Shown here: piece after piece, positions 50,056 through 59,647 of the stretch | Numbering within the stretch: position 1 is the stretch's first letter | How the letters are laid out: each line of letters starts with the position of its first letter | From: Acidovorax sp. NCPPB 4044 | GTDB lineage: Bacteria > Pseudomonadota > Gammaproteobacteria > Burkholderiales > Burkholderiaceae_C | Assembly: GCF_028069655.1 (NCBI RefSeq) | Contig: NZ_JAMCOS010000001.1 | Location: forward strand, 2,572,001 to 2,636,000 | DNA: 64,000 bases | Direction: 5' to 3' | The notes under the pieces: model-generated | The model's database searches: none | Seen by the model: only the letters and a program-made list of their open reading frames with translations | Told to the model about the DNA's origin: nothing | Translations under genes and position numbers: made by a program

Positions 50056-50503
50056 GCGATGCGTGGTCGTCCGGGCGCCGGCCCAGCGGCCAATGGAACA
50101 GCCGATCGGCCTCGCGAATGGGCAGGTCGTTGATGCACGCGAAGCGGCGCTGCATCAGCCCCTCGGCGTCGAACTCCCAATTCTCGTTGCCGTACGAGCG
50201 GTACCAGTTGCCCGAATCGTCGCGCCATTCATAGGCGAAGCGCACGGCGATGCGGGGGCCCCCGAATGCCCACAGCTCCTTGATCAGCCGGTAGTCCAGC
50301 TCGCGCACCCACTTGCGGCGCAGGAACTCGCGCACCGCTTCGCGGCCCACGGGAAAGTCCACGCGGTTGCGCCAGCGCGTGTCCTCCGTATAGACCTGCG
50401 CCACGCGGTCGGGGTCGCGGCTGTTCCAGGCGTCTTCCGCGATGCGGACCTTGCGCAGGGCCGTGGCCTCGGTGAAAGGAGGAACGAGAGGGAGCGATGT
50501 CAT
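50036..50503 (-). CDS. DUF1348 (NTF2-like) protein
   Basis: 155 residues from the ATG at 50503. The single NTF2-like domain contains [30 protein letters not shown] (first part) and [19 protein letters not shown] with [20 protein letters not shown]. Function unknown; DUF1348 genes often sit beside TetR regulators. Divergent from one here, with two palindromes between. Overlaps the LysR end by 20 bases. Confidence 0.85.
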   Translation of the reverse strand: MTSLPLVPPFTEATALRKVRIAEDAWNSRDPDRVAQVYTEDTRWRNRVDFPVGREAVREFLRRKWVRELDYRLIKELWAFGGPRIAVRFAYEWRDDSGNWYRSYGNENWEFDAEGLMQRRFACINDLPIREADRLFHWPLGRRPDDHASLSDLGL

Positions 50504-50540
50504 GGCAGCGGGCCTTTCAGCAGGAGTGGAGGGACATGGA

Positions 50541-50568
50541 GGCATGTAGACAGGTCTGTCTACATGCC
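50541..50568. promoter_or_regulatory. TetR-type operator 1
   Basis: GGCATGTAGACAG-GT-CTGTCTACATGCC, a perfect 13-bp inverted repeat between the divergent DUF1348 and TetR genes. It shares the GTAGACAG core with the second site 35 bases downstream (centre to centre). Confidence 0.75.
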
Positions 50569-50580
50569 AATGTAGCCGGC

Positions 50581-50598
50581 GTAGACAGACCTGTCTAC
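50581..50598. promoter_or_regulatory. TetR-type operator 2
   Basis: GTAGACAG-AC-CTGTCTAC, a perfect 8-bp inverted repeat, 10 bases before the TetR start. Binding here would block the regulator's own ribosome-binding site region. Confidence 0.72.
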
Positions 50599-50607
50599 AA
50601 TCCCTCC

Positions 50608-51186
50608 ATGCCCCTTGCCCCCCTTTCCGTTCCTGCCGCCACGCCCGACCAGCCCGCGCGCGAGCGCATCCTCTGGACGGCCTATGCCCTCTTCTACCGG
50701 CACGGCGTGCGCGCCACCGGCGTGGACCGGGTCATCGGTGAATCCGGGGTGACCAAGGTCACCTTCTATCGGCACTTTCCCAGCAAGAACGACCTGGTAG
50801 AGGCCTTTCTGGCAGAGCGCCATGCGCGCTGGATGGAATGGTTCGACGCGGCGCTGCACCGCCACGGCGACGGTCTGCATGCACTCGCGCCCGCCCTGGC
50901 CGAATGGCTGGGCGATGCGGACTTCCGCGGCTGTGCGTTCCTCAACTCCACGGCGGAGCTGGGCGACACCGTGCCCGCCGTGGCTGCGCTCACCCGCCAG
51001 CACAAGCAGGACATGGCCGCGCGCATCGCCCGGCTGCTGCCCCCGTCACCCGCGCGCGACATGCACGTGCAGATGCTGGCCCTGGCAGTGGACGGCGCCA
51101 TCGTCCACGCGCAGTTCGGCAGCACGCCGCAGGCCGCGCTGCAGGCGCTGGGCCATGCGGTGGCCCTGGTCGAACGCGCTGTCTAG
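50608..51186 (+). CDS. TetR-family transcriptional regulator
   Basis: 192 residues from the ATG at 50608. The helix-turn-helix ([41 protein letters not shown]) fills residues 20-65; a helical ligand domain follows. Two near-identical palindromes upstream are the likely operators for repression of itself and of the divergent DUF1348 gene. Ligand unknown. The stop overlaps the end of the convergent E1 gene by four bases. Confidence 0.9.
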   Translation: MPLAPLSVPAATPDQPARERILWTAYALFYRHGVRATGVDRVIGESGVTKVTFYRHFPSKNDLVEAFLAERHARWMEWFDAALHRHGDGLHALAPALAEWLGDADFRGCAFLNSTAELGDTVPAVAALTRQHKQDMAARIARLLPPSPARDMHVQMLALAVDGAIVHAQFGSTPQAALQALGHAVALVERAV

Positions 51187-53909
51187 GAGCGGCCCAGCAG
51201 GCCGCGCGCAGCGCGCGCCACGCTGTCTGCATCCACGTCGAAATACCGGCGCAGCGCCGCGCGCGTGTCGCTGCGGCCGAAGCCGTCGGTGCCCAGCGTG
51301 AGATAGCGGCGGCCCGCTGGCACGAAGGCGCGCACGGATTCCGGCACGGCACGCACGTAGTCGGTGGCCGCGACGACAGGGCCCGCCGTACCGGCCAGCA
51401 CCTGGGCGAGCCAGGGGGTGGCGGCCTCCGCTTGCCGGCCGCCTTCGCCGGCCTGCAGCCAGCGCTGCTCGCAGGCCACGCCATCACGCGCCAGCTCGCT
51501 CCAGCTCGTCACGCTGACCACGGTGGCGTCGATGCCCTCGGCCGCCAGCTGCTGCGCGGCGCGCACCACCTCGGTCAGGATCGCGCCGGAGCCCAGCAGC
51601 GTGACGGCCGGGCGGCCTGCGGCATCCTGCATGGCACCTTGGGGTGTTTTTGCCTCCATGCCGCCGGATCCATTGGCTTTATAGCTATCAAATACATAGC
51701 ATCCGCGGAGTACCCCGGCCGCGGCGCCCTCGGGCAGGTCGGGCTGGGCGTAGTTCTCGTTCATGAGCGTGACGTAGTAGAAGACGTCGCACTGCTCGAC
51801 CAGCATCTCGCGCATGCCGGCGTCCAGGATCACGGCCAGCTCGCCGGCGTAGGCCGGGTCGTAGGCCTTGCAGTTGGGGATGGTGGCGGCCACGAGGTGG
51901 CTGGAGCCGTCCTGGTGCTGCAGCCCTTCGCCGCCCAGCGTGGTGCGGCCCGAGGTGGCGCCCAGCAGGAAGCCCCGCGCGCGCTGGTCGGCGGCGGCCC
52001 AGATGGCGTCGCCCACGCGCTGGAAGCCGAACATCGAGTAGTAGATGTAGAACGGCAGCATCGCCAGGCCATGCACGCTGTAGCTCGTGGCGGCGGCCGT
52101 CCAGCTCGCGATGGCGCCGGCCTCGCTGATGCCCTCCTCCAGGATCTGGCCGTCCAGCGCCTCGCGGTAGGACAGCACGGAGCCGATGTCCTCCGGCGCG
52201 TAGCGCTGACCCACGCTCGAATAGATGCCCACCTGCTTGAACAGGTTGGCCATGCCGAAGGTGCGCGCCTCGTCCGCCACGATGGGCACGATGCGCGGGC
52301 CCAGGGCGGCGTCCTTGAGCAGCGTGCCCAGCATGCGCACGAAGGCCATGGTGGTGCTCATCTCCTTGCCCGCGGCCTGCAGCGCGAATTGCGCGTAGTG
52401 GCCCAGCTCGGGCACGGGCACGGTGTCGCAGGCGGTCTCGCGGCGCGGCAGCGCGCCGCCCAGCCCGGCCCGCCGCGCACGCAGGTACTGCATCTCGGGG
52501 CTGTCCTCTGCCGGGCGGTAGAACGCCAGGCCCGTGGCCTGCGCATCGGTGAGCGGCAGGTTGAAGCGGTTGCGGAACCCGATCAGGTCGGCATCGTCGA
52601 GCTTCTTCTGGCTGTGCGTGGTCATCTTGCCCTGCCCCGCCGCCCCCATGCCGTAGCCCTTCTTGGTGTGCGCCAGGACCACCGTGGGCTGCCCGCGGTG
52701 CGCCGCCGCCGCGGCGTAGGCGGCGTGGATCTTCACCAGGTCGTGCCCGCCGCGCTTCAGGCGGTCGATCTGCTCGTCGGTCAGGCCCTGGGCCAGCGCG
52801 GCCAGCTCGGGCGTCTGGCCGAAGAAATGGTCGCGGTTGAAGCGGCCGTCCTTGGCGGCGAAGGTCTGCATCTGCCCGTCCACGGTGCCGCCCAGCGTGC
52901 GGGCCAGCGTGCCGGTGAGGTCGCGCGCGAAGAGCCCGTCCCAGTCGCTGCCCCAGAGCAGCTTGACCACGTTCCAGCCAGCGCCGGCGAAGAGCCGCTC
53001 CAGTTCGTCCACGATGCGGCCGTTGCCGCGCACGGGGCCGTCCAGCCGCTGCAGGTTGCAGTTGACCACCCAGACGAGGTTGTCGAGCCCCTCGCGGGCC
53101 GCGAGCGTGAGCGCGCTCATGCTCTCGGGCTCGTCCATCTCGCCGTCGCCGAACACGCCCCAGACCTTGCGCTCCTGGCAGTCGAGCAGGTTGCGGTGCG
53201 TGAGGTAGCGCATGAAGCGCGCGTGGTAGATGCTGCTGATCGGCCCGATACCCATCGAGCCGGTCGGGAACTGCCAGAAATCCGGCATGAGCCACGGGTG
53301 CGGGTAGCTGGAGAGCCCCTGCGCGCCCGCGGCCGGCGCCGTGATCTCCTGCCGGTAATGCTGCAGGTCGTCTTCGGTCAGCCGGCCTTCGAGGAAGGCC
53401 CGCGCGTACACGCCCGGCGCGCTGTGCGGCTGGAAGAACACCAGATCGCCGCGGTGCTGCCCCACGCCCGTGCCCTCGCGCCCCCGGAAGAAATGGTTGA
53501 AGCCGGCCTCGAACAGGTCGGCGGCGCTGGCGTAGCTCGCGATGTGGCCACCCAGCTCGCCGTAGGCCTGGTTGGCGCGCACCACCATGGCCAGCGCATT
53601 CCAGCGCATGAGCGAGGCGAGCCGCTCCTCGATGGCCAGGTCGCCCGGGAACGCGGGCTGCGCCTCCACCGCCACGGTGTTCACGTACGGCGTGTTCAGC
53701 GTGGGCTGCCAGCCGGTGCGCTGGCGCCGCGCGAGCCGTGCCAGTTCGTCCAGCACGTAGCGCGCCCGCTCGGGCCCCTGCGCGGCCAGCAGCGACAGGA
53801 AGGCATCGCGCCACTCGGCGGTTTCTTGCGGATCGGAATCGGCGGCGGCGGAAGCGGAACCGGTGGGCACGCCGCCGGCCAGGGCATGCAGGGGGGTGGG
53901 AGCGTTCAT
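51183..53909 (-). CDS. Homodimeric 2-oxoacid dehydrogenase E1 (AceE/MdeB-like)
   Basis: 908 residues. Thiamine-diphosphate E1 of the pyruvate-dehydrogenase AceE type: GHIASYASAADLFEAGFNHF, thiamine motif GDGEMDEPES ... WVVNCNLQRLDGPV, SYSVHGLAMLPFYIYYSMFG. No E2 or E3 gene is nearby. An E1 beside an Lrp gene recalls mdeB/mdeR of Pseudomonas putida, where the E1 handles 2-oxobutyrate from methionine; this is only a suggestion, and a second AceE is equally possible. Residues near YVFDSYKANGSGGMEAKT, encoded by a GCTAT...ATAGC repeat, look like an insertion. Confidence 0.88.
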   Translation of the reverse strand: MNAPTPLHALAGGVPTGSASAAADSDPQETAEWRDAFLSLLAAQGPERARYVLDELARLARRQRTGWQPTLNTPYVNTVAVEAQPAFPGDLAIEERLASLMRWNALAMVVRANQAYGELGGHIASYASAADLFEAGFNHFFRGREGTGVGQHRGDLVFFQPHSAPGVYARAFLEGRLTEDDLQHYRQEITAPAAGAQGLSSYPHPWLMPDFWQFPTGSMGIGPISSIYHARFMRYLTHRNLLDCQERKVWGVFGDGEMDEPESMSALTLAAREGLDNLVWVVNCNLQRLDGPVRGNGRIVDELERLFAGAGWNVVKLLWGSDWDGLFARDLTGTLARTLGGTVDGQMQTFAAKDGRFNRDHFFGQTPELAALAQGLTDEQIDRLKRGGHDLVKIHAAYAAAAAHRGQPTVVLAHTKKGYGMGAAGQGKMTTHSQKKLDDADLIGFRNRFNLPLTDAQATGLAFYRPAEDSPEMQYLRARRAGLGGALPRRETACDTVPVPELGHYAQFALQAAGKEMSTTMAFVRMLGTLLKDAALGPRIVPIVADEARTFGMANLFKQVGIYSSVGQRYAPEDIGSVLSYREALDGQILEEGISEAGAIASWTAAATSYSVHGLAMLPFYIYYSMFGFQRVGDAIWAAADQRARGFLLGATSGRTTLGGEGLQHQDGSSHLVAATIPNCKAYDPAYAGELAVILDAGMREMLVEQCDVFYYVTLMNENYAQPDLPEGAAAGVLRGCYVFDSYKANGSGGMEAKTPQGAMQDAAGRPAVTLLGSGAILTEVVRAAQQLAAEGIDATVVSVTSWSELARDGVACEQRWLQAGEGGRQAEAATPWLAQVLAGTAGPVVAATDYVRAVPESVRAFVPAGRRYLTLGTDGFGRSDTRAALRRYFDVDADSVARAARGLLGRS
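51684..51700. repeat. GCTAT-CAAATAC-ATAGC repeat inside the E1 gene
   Basis: 5-bp inverted repeat around CAAATAC in an AT-rich patch, translated as part of an extra segment absent from the usual E1 alignment region. It resembles the tilS element at 37018-37034. Confidence 0.55.
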
Positions 53910-54013
53910 GCTGGGCACTCTAGCGGCCGGTGTGCGGCATGAGTGACTTTTAAGCGTCCTGACAAACCCCGAATGGCGGCATTTCGTGCCGGCTTTTACA
54001 TAAACTGCAGCAG

Positions 54014-54487
54014 ATGAAGCTCGACACCACCGATTTGCGCATCCTGGCCGAACTGCAGGCCGATGGCTCGCTCTCCAATGTGGAGCTGGCGCGGCGCGTG
54101 CACCTTTCGCCCTCGCCGTGCCTGGCCCGCGTGAAGGCGCTGGAGGCGGCCGGCGTGATCGCGCGCTATGTGGCGCTTGCCAACGCGGCCGCGCTGGGCC
54201 TGGGGCTCAACGTGTTCATCAGCATCAGCCTCCGGTCGCAGGCCAAGCCCGCGCTGGCCGATTTCGAGCGCCGCATCGCCGAGCACGACGAGGTCATGGA
54301 GTGCTACCTGATGAGCGGCGACTCCGACTACCTGATCCGCGTGGCCGTGGCCGACATCGGCGCGCTGGAGCGCTTCATCCTGGAGCAGCTCACGCCGATC
54401 CCGGGCATTGAGAAGATCCGCTCCAGCTTCGCGCTCAAGCAGGTGCGCTACAAGACCGCCCTGCCCCTGCCGCTGGCCACGGGGTAG
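54014..54487 (+). CDS. Lrp/AsnC-family transcriptional regulator
   Basis: 157 residues. N-terminal helix-turn-helix ([40 protein letters not shown]) and a C-terminal RAM ligand-binding domain ([21 protein letters not shown]). Divergent from the E1 gene, with 104 bases between the starts. Lrp proteins sense amino acids, so it probably activates the E1 gene in response to one; by analogy with MdeR this could be methionine. Confidence 0.9.
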   Translation: MKLDTTDLRILAELQADGSLSNVELARRVHLSPSPCLARVKALEAAGVIARYVALANAAALGLGLNVFISISLRSQAKPALADFERRIAEHDEVMECYLMSGDSDYLIRVAVADIGALERFILEQLTPIPGIEKIRSSFALKQVRYKTALPLPLATG

Positions 54488-54515
54488 GCAGAGAGCCCTG
54501 CGCACCCTGCTGCGG

Positions 54516-54824
54516 CTACCACGCCGCGTCGAACAACTCGAGCTGCGGCGGGCCCAGGTACAGGTCGCGCTTGCCGCCTGCGTTGGCGTGCGCGGCGCGG
54601 AATGCGTCGGAGCGCGTCCAGTCTTCGAAGTGCGCGCGCGACGCCCACACGGTGTGCGACGCGAAGAGCGTGTGCCCGGCCGTCGTTTCACCACGCAGCA
54701 GATGGAACGATTCGAAACCCGGAACCTGCGCGAGGTGGCTGTCGCGCTGGCGCCAGACCTCCACGAATTCGTCCTCGCGGCCGGGGGCGATGCGGAAGCG
54801 GTTCATGGCGATGAACAGGGGCAT
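54516..54824 (-). CDS. Antibiotic-biosynthesis-monooxygenase (ABM) domain protein
   Basis: 102 residues from the ATG at 54824. A dimeric alpha-beta barrel ABM domain: FIAMNRFRIAPGREDEFVEV, SHLAQVPGFESFHLLRG, HTVWASRAHFEDWTRSDAFR. Relatives include heme-degrading IsdG/HmoA-type enzymes; substrate unknown. It shares the strand with the DUF3014 gene upstream. Confidence 0.85.
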   Translation of the reverse strand: MPLFIAMNRFRIAPGREDEFVEVWRQRDSHLAQVPGFESFHLLRGETTAGHTLFASHTVWASRAHFEDWTRSDAFRAAHANAGGKRDLYLGPPQLELFDAAW

Positions 54825-54876
54825 GGTGTTTGGATGGGTGGAAAGGTCAGTCAGCGAGAAGGGCGCCGCGCGGCCC

Positions 54877-55863
54877 TCACTGCGCCGCGCTGGCGGGCAC
54901 GGACGGTGCGGGGGCCGCCGCGCCCGGGCGCGCATCGCCCGAGGCCAGCCGGCGCCGCACATCGGCCAGCACGGCCTTCACGCGGCGCGCGTTCTCGGGC
55001 CCGATGCGCAGCAGCATTTTCTGGCCACTGGAGAGCGCCTGCAGGTGCGGATCGGCAAACTCATAGCGCACCCAGGGGCGCGTGGACGGCACCTCGCCCT
55101 GCACGCGCGTGAGCTGCACGTTCAGCGGCCCATGCACCTCCGGGGTCTGCAGCAGGTGGCCCAGCACGGCCACCAGCCGGTCGTTGAAATAGCCCTTGGG
55201 GTAGCCCAGTTCCACATAGGTCTGCTGGAACAGCGGGTAGAGCTGGCGGTAGAGCGCCACGGCCTGCTCGCGCGGCACGGCTTCGGCCAGCGCCACCAGG
55301 GCCGCGTAGCGCGCGGCATTGGCCGGAGCCACCGTGGCATGCAGGGGCGCTCCGTTCTCGGTGGCCGCACTGCCGGGCACGGCCTGCACCAGAAAGCGCT
55401 GCGGCGCGGGCTGCACGGGCCACAGCCCCGCCGGGGCCTGCGCACGGGGCAGATTGTCCACCGTCACCACGATGCGCCGCACGACCTCGTCCATGCGCAA
55501 CATCGCCGCCACGCGTTCGCCCCCCAGCCATTCGCCCAGGGAACGCGCGATGGCCGCATCGGCCTCGGCCACCGTGGCCGGTGCGGCCGCGCCCTCGGGC
55601 TCCACGGGATGCTCCGGCCCCGAGGCAGCGGCCCCGGGCGGCGGCGCGGGCGCCGCGCCCTGCGCCCCGGAAGCCACTGAAGCCACTGAAGCCGGCGGGA
55701 TCGGAGCGGGCATCTGGGTCGGCGGCGGCAGCCAGCCCATCCACCAGGCCGCACCCGCCACCGCCATCGCGCCGGCCACCCCGGCCACCACCCACCGCAG
55801 CGGAGACGCAGGAGCGGGCCGGGAGGATGGGGGTCGGAAATCCTGCGGATCGGTTTCGGGCAT
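54877..55863 (-). CDS. DUF3014 membrane-anchored protein
   Basis: 328 residues from the ATG at 55863. A short cytoplasmic N-terminus, one transmembrane helix (residues 24-46, WVVAGVAGAMAVAGAAWWMG), an Ala/Pro/Val linker, then a DUF3014-type domain (ADAAIARSLGEWLGGERVAA ... YRQLYPLFQQTYVELGYPKG). Anchored in the inner membrane with the bulk in the periplasm. Function unknown. Confidence 0.82.
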   Translation of the reverse strand: MPETDPQDFRPPSSRPAPASPLRWVVAGVAGAMAVAGAAWWMGWLPPPTQMPAPIPPASVASVASGAQGAAPAPPPGAAASGPEHPVEPEGAAAPATVAEADAAIARSLGEWLGGERVAAMLRMDEVVRRIVVTVDNLPRAQAPAGLWPVQPAPQRFLVQAVPGSAATENGAPLHATVAPANAARYAALVALAEAVPREQAVALYRQLYPLFQQTYVELGYPKGYFNDRLVAVLGHLLQTPEVHGPLNVQLTRVQGEVPSTRPWVRYEFADPHLQALSSGQKMLLRIGPENARRVKAVLADVRRRLASGDARPGAAAPAPSVPASAAQ

Positions 55864-55993
55864 GCGGGGGGCTTTCACGGGAAGGGACGGAGGCAAGGCC
55901 TGGCCCGGGCATTGTGGAGCCCGCCAGGCCCGGGCCCCGTAAGCGCATGTGAACGGTGCTGGCCGGCCGGCGGCAGACCGCGGATGGGAGGCG

Positions 55994-56677
55994 TTACCGG
56001 GCCACCACGGCCTCGGGCAGGTCCAGCGCGGCCAGCCACTCCATCGCGTCGTGCAACTCGTTGGGCCGGATCTCGTGCATGCCCGGGTACTCACGGTAGG
56101 TCAGCGCCAGCGGCAGGCCGCGCGCATGGTCGCGGATCGCGCGGGCACTGGCCAGAGGAATCACGTTGTCCTGCTCGCCATGGCTGACCCACAGGGCCTT
56201 GCCCGACAGCGCAGCAGGCGTCACGGCATGCGGCAGCACCTGGGGCAGCAGGCGGCTGTGCCACACCATCGCGCCCCGCAGCAGGTCGGGCCGGGTCAGC
56301 AGCAGCGAGAGCGCCATGATCCCGCCCTGGCTGAACCCGCCCACGATCACGCGATCGGGCGACACGCCCAGCTGCGCGGCAGCGGTCTCCACCGTGCGCG
56401 CCAGCAGGCTGCGGCTGGCGATTTCCTGGGCCTCGTGGATGGTGCGGCTGCCGTCGGGCTCCACCGAGAACTCGAACCAGGTGTTGGCCCCAGGGCCCAT
56501 CGGATACGGGGCGCGCAGGCTCACCACATGGAAAGGTGCGGGCACATAGGGTGCCAGCGCGAAAAGGTCTTTTTCATGGCTTCCCACGCCATGCATGAGC
56601 ACCAGCAGCCAGGGTTGCTGCGTTTCGGGAGCGGCGGGGCGGTTCAGGAATGTGAGCGGCAGATCGAGATCGAGCAT
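55994..56677 (-). CDS. Phospholipase/carboxylesterase-type alpha/beta hydrolase
   Basis: 227 residues from the ATG at 56677. The nucleophile elbow GGFSQGGIMA, oxyanion-side LMHGVGSHEKDLFALAPYVP, Asp in HGEQDNVIP and His in YPGMHEIR are all present, as in the phospholipase/carboxylesterase (YpfH/PNPLA-unrelated) family. No signal peptide. Substrate unknown; short-chain esters or acyl-proteins are likely for the family. Confidence 0.85.
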   Translation of the reverse strand: MLDLDLPLTFLNRPAAPETQQPWLLVLMHGVGSHEKDLFALAPYVPAPFHVVSLRAPYPMGPGANTWFEFSVEPDGSRTIHEAQEIASRSLLARTVETAAAQLGVSPDRVIVGGFSQGGIMALSLLLTRPDLLRGAMVWHSRLLPQVLPHAVTPAALSGKALWVSHGEQDNVIPLASARAIRDHARGLPLALTYREYPGMHEIRPNELHDAMEWLAALDLPEAVVAR

Positions 56678-56746
56678 GGAAGGCGTCCGGAGGGCGGCTG
56701 GCGAAGTGGATCGACCCGGTTGGAGCACCATCCGGGGGCGGGAGTT

Positions 56747-57613
56747 TCATGCATCTGCCTGCAGCGCGAAGGCATCCATGGCGAGCGACCCATGCATGAC
56801 CTCGCGGCTCAGGTAGTGCGGCACGCGGTCCTCGCCCGCGGCACCCAGCGCGAAGAAGAGCGGCAGGAAGTGGTCATCGCCCGGGTGCGCCCGCACTGCA
56901 TGCGGGGCCTGGCTGCGGTAGTCCAGCAGGGCCTCGGTGTCGCCCCGCTGGAGCGCGGCCTCGACCCAGCGGCAGAAATCGTCCACATAGTCCAGCGACC
57001 GGGCGGTGGCGGTGCCACCGAAGAACTCGGAGAGGTTGTGCGTCATGCTGCCCGAGCCCATGACCAGCACGCTGCGGTCGCGCAGGCCGCGCACTGCGGC
57101 GCCCATGGCATGCACCTCGCGCGGGCCGGCGCCCGCGGGCAGCGCGACCTGCACCACCGGCAGATCGGCCTCGGGGAACAGGTGCCGCAGCGGCACCCAG
57201 GCGCCATGGTCGAAGGGCCGCTGCGCATCGGCCTCGGCCGCGATGCCGGCCGACCGCAGCAAGCCGAGCACATCGGCCGCCAGGTCTGGAGCCCCGGGCG
57301 CGGGGTACTGCAATGCATAGAGCGGCGGCGGGAATCCGCCGAAATCGTGCCAGGTGGACGGCTTCGCACCGGTCATCACGGCCGCGCCGCGTGCCATCCA
57401 GTGCGGCGACATCACCACCACACCGCGCAGGCCGGGAAAACGCTGGCGGAGCGCCTGGGCCCAGGCATGCAGCGCCGGGCCGGTGCTGCCGGGCTCCAGC
57501 GCGAACAGCGGGGCACCGTGCGATACGAAGAGTGCCGGCACCCGCCCCTGCGGTGCAGTAGCGGAAGAAGCCTCAGCGGGCTGCGGCGATGAAGGCACGG
57601 ACGAAGAAACCAT
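56747..57613 (-). CDS. LigB/DODA-type extradiol dioxygenase
   Basis: 288 residues from the ATG at 57613. Class III extradiol (DODA/YgiD-like) features: FVSHGAPLFALEPGS and MSPHWMARG supply metal-binding histidines, and DHGAWVPLRHLFPEADLPVV and GSGSMTHNL are conserved blocks. Such enzymes cleave catechol rings, for example L-DOPA 4,5-dioxygenase. Physiological substrate unknown. Confidence 0.88.
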   Translation of the reverse strand: MVSSSVPSSPQPAEASSATAPQGRVPALFVSHGAPLFALEPGSTGPALHAWAQALRQRFPGLRGVVVMSPHWMARGAAVMTGAKPSTWHDFGGFPPPLYALQYPAPGAPDLAADVLGLLRSAGIAAEADAQRPFDHGAWVPLRHLFPEADLPVVQVALPAGAGPREVHAMGAAVRGLRDRSVLVMGSGSMTHNLSEFFGGTATARSLDYVDDFCRWVEAALQRGDTEALLDYRSQAPHAVRAHPGDDHFLPLFFALGAAGEDRVPHYLSREVMHGSLAMDAFALQADA

Positions 57614-57758
57614 GGCAGAGCGATCCCGGGAATGCAGCAACGGAAGGGTTGCCCCGAGGATATGGGTGCGCAGAGCCACGTTCCCAAGGGGTGCGCGCCA
57701 GAGACCATCGTTGCGCCATGGGCACCACCGGCGCTGCGGGGCATCCCGCCGCGGCAGG

Positions 57759-58166
57759 TCAGTCCTGTACCCGGCCGCGCAGCGCCTTGGTGCCGGAACG
57801 CTCGCGTTTGTCCTGCAGCCTGCGCTGGCGGGCGCCATACGACGGCTTGGTCGCCCGGCGAGCGCGCGGCGGCTGGGCCACGCGCGCCACCAGCGCCTCC
57901 AGCCGCTGCAGGGCGTCGAGCCGATTGGCCTCCTGTGTACGGTACTGCTGCGCCTTGATGACCACCACGCCCGCCAGGGTGATGCGAGCATCGCTCAGGG
58001 CAAGCAGCCGCTCCTTCATGTCCTCCGGCAGCGACGAGGCAGGGATGTCGAAACGCAATTGCACGGCCGTGGACACCTTGTTCACGTTCTGGCCCCCGGG
58101 GCCCTGCGCGCGCACCGCGGTAAACACCACCTCGCGTTCGTCCACCCGGGGCAATGCGGCTGCCAT
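57759..58166 (-). CDS. arfB: Peptidyl-tRNA hydrolase ArfB (alternative ribosome rescue)
   Basis: 135 residues. The GGQ catalytic motif (AVRAQGPGGQNVNKVSTAVQ) and the basic C-terminal tail (ATKPSYGARQRRLQDKRERS) that enters the empty mRNA channel in ArfB. It rescues ribosomes stalled without a stop codon. ATG at 58166; the upstream hydrolase gene ends nine bases away. Confidence 0.92.
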   Translation of the reverse strand: MAAALPRVDEREVVFTAVRAQGPGGQNVNKVSTAVQLRFDIPASSLPEDMKERLLALSDARITLAGVVVIKAQQYRTQEANRLDALQRLEALVARVAQPPRARRATKPSYGARQRRLQDKRERSGTKALRGRVQD

Positions 58167-58174
58167 CGCGCGGA

Positions 58175-59037
58175 TCAGGCCCCGGCCGCCAGCGCGGCGG
58201 CCAGCGCATCGGCGAACGGGGCGGGTTGCTCGAACTGCACCCAGTGCCCCGCGTCCGGCACGAGCGAGAGCCCGCGAAAATCGGCCGCCGCGGTGCGGTA
58301 GGCGCTTTCCAGCGCAGGCAAAAAACCCTTGTAGAGCGCATCGCGCTCGCCATAGATCGCCTGCACCGGACAGCGCACGGCCGGGAGCGCACGGGCCAGG
58401 GCGTCGGTATGCGCCAGCCGCCGGCGCGGCATGCGGTCGCGTACCACGTTGGCGCAGTGCACCTGCAGCGCCAACCCTTCGATCAGCGCCGCGTCGTGCA
58501 GCATCAATTCGGCCAGGTTGTGGCGGTGCACCGCCGCCTGCGCCTCGGTGGGCAGATGGCGCCAGGCCTTGAGCGTGAACTGCCGCTGCGGCACCACGCC
58601 CATTGCCGGAGCGCCGACCAATACCAGTTGCCGGGCCAGCGCCGGCTCGGCCGCCAGCAGCAGCCCGGCCGCCAGCCCGCCGAACGAAAAACCCACCAGA
58701 TCGCAGGGTGCGCCGCCCCAGAGCGCCTGCATGCCCTCGGCCAGCGGCGCCACCAGCGCATCCGCGTCCGAGCCGGTGGCGGGCACCGCGGAATCGCCGA
58801 ATCCCGGCAGATCGGGCACGCACACCGTGCGCCCCCAGGACAGCAGCGTGTCGATGTTGCGCACCCAGTGCATCCAGCTGCCGCTGCCGCCATGCAGCAG
58901 CACCAGCGGCGGTAGCGCTCCGGCACCCGTACCGGCGGCCCGCCAGACTCGCCATACCATGGTGCCTGCTCCGCAGGGCGTGGCGTGAGCCTCCGCCCGC
59001 GCAGCGAGGCGGGCGACGTCTTCGGGAAGCTCGGCGG

Positions 59038-59041
<4 letters not shown>
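58175..59041 (-). CDS. Alpha/beta hydrolase
   Basis: 288 residues. [14 protein letters not shown] (oxyanion loop), [16 protein letters not shown] (nucleophile Ser), acid in YGERDALY and His in [11 protein letters not shown] complete the triad. Looks like a cytoplasmic member of the general hydrolase family. Substrate unknown. Its start overlaps the aroQ stop (ATGA). Confidence 0.85.
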
Positions 59042-59523
<482 letters not shown>

Positions 59524-59571
59524 CCGGGCCTGGCTGCTGCGCGAAACGCGCGATTATGCGGCGCCCCCAAG

Positions 59572-59594
59572 AAAAAGGCCCCTGAAAGGGGCCT
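59572..59594 (-). terminator. Rho-independent terminator
   Basis: Read on the minus strand: AGGCCCCT-TTC-AGGGGCCT followed by TTTTTC. It ends transcription of the Tyr/Pro-rich protein gene and separates it from aroQ. Confidence 0.8.
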
Positions 59595-59647
59595 GTGCCA
59601 ATCGAAACCGACGCCGGGAGCCGGGCCCTGGAGGCCCGACGGGCCCC

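Noticed and set aside
50838..53942. Open plus-strand frame of 1034 codons opposite the E1 gene
   Set aside because: Same kind of GC-skew shadow; the minus strand carries clear E1 motifs.
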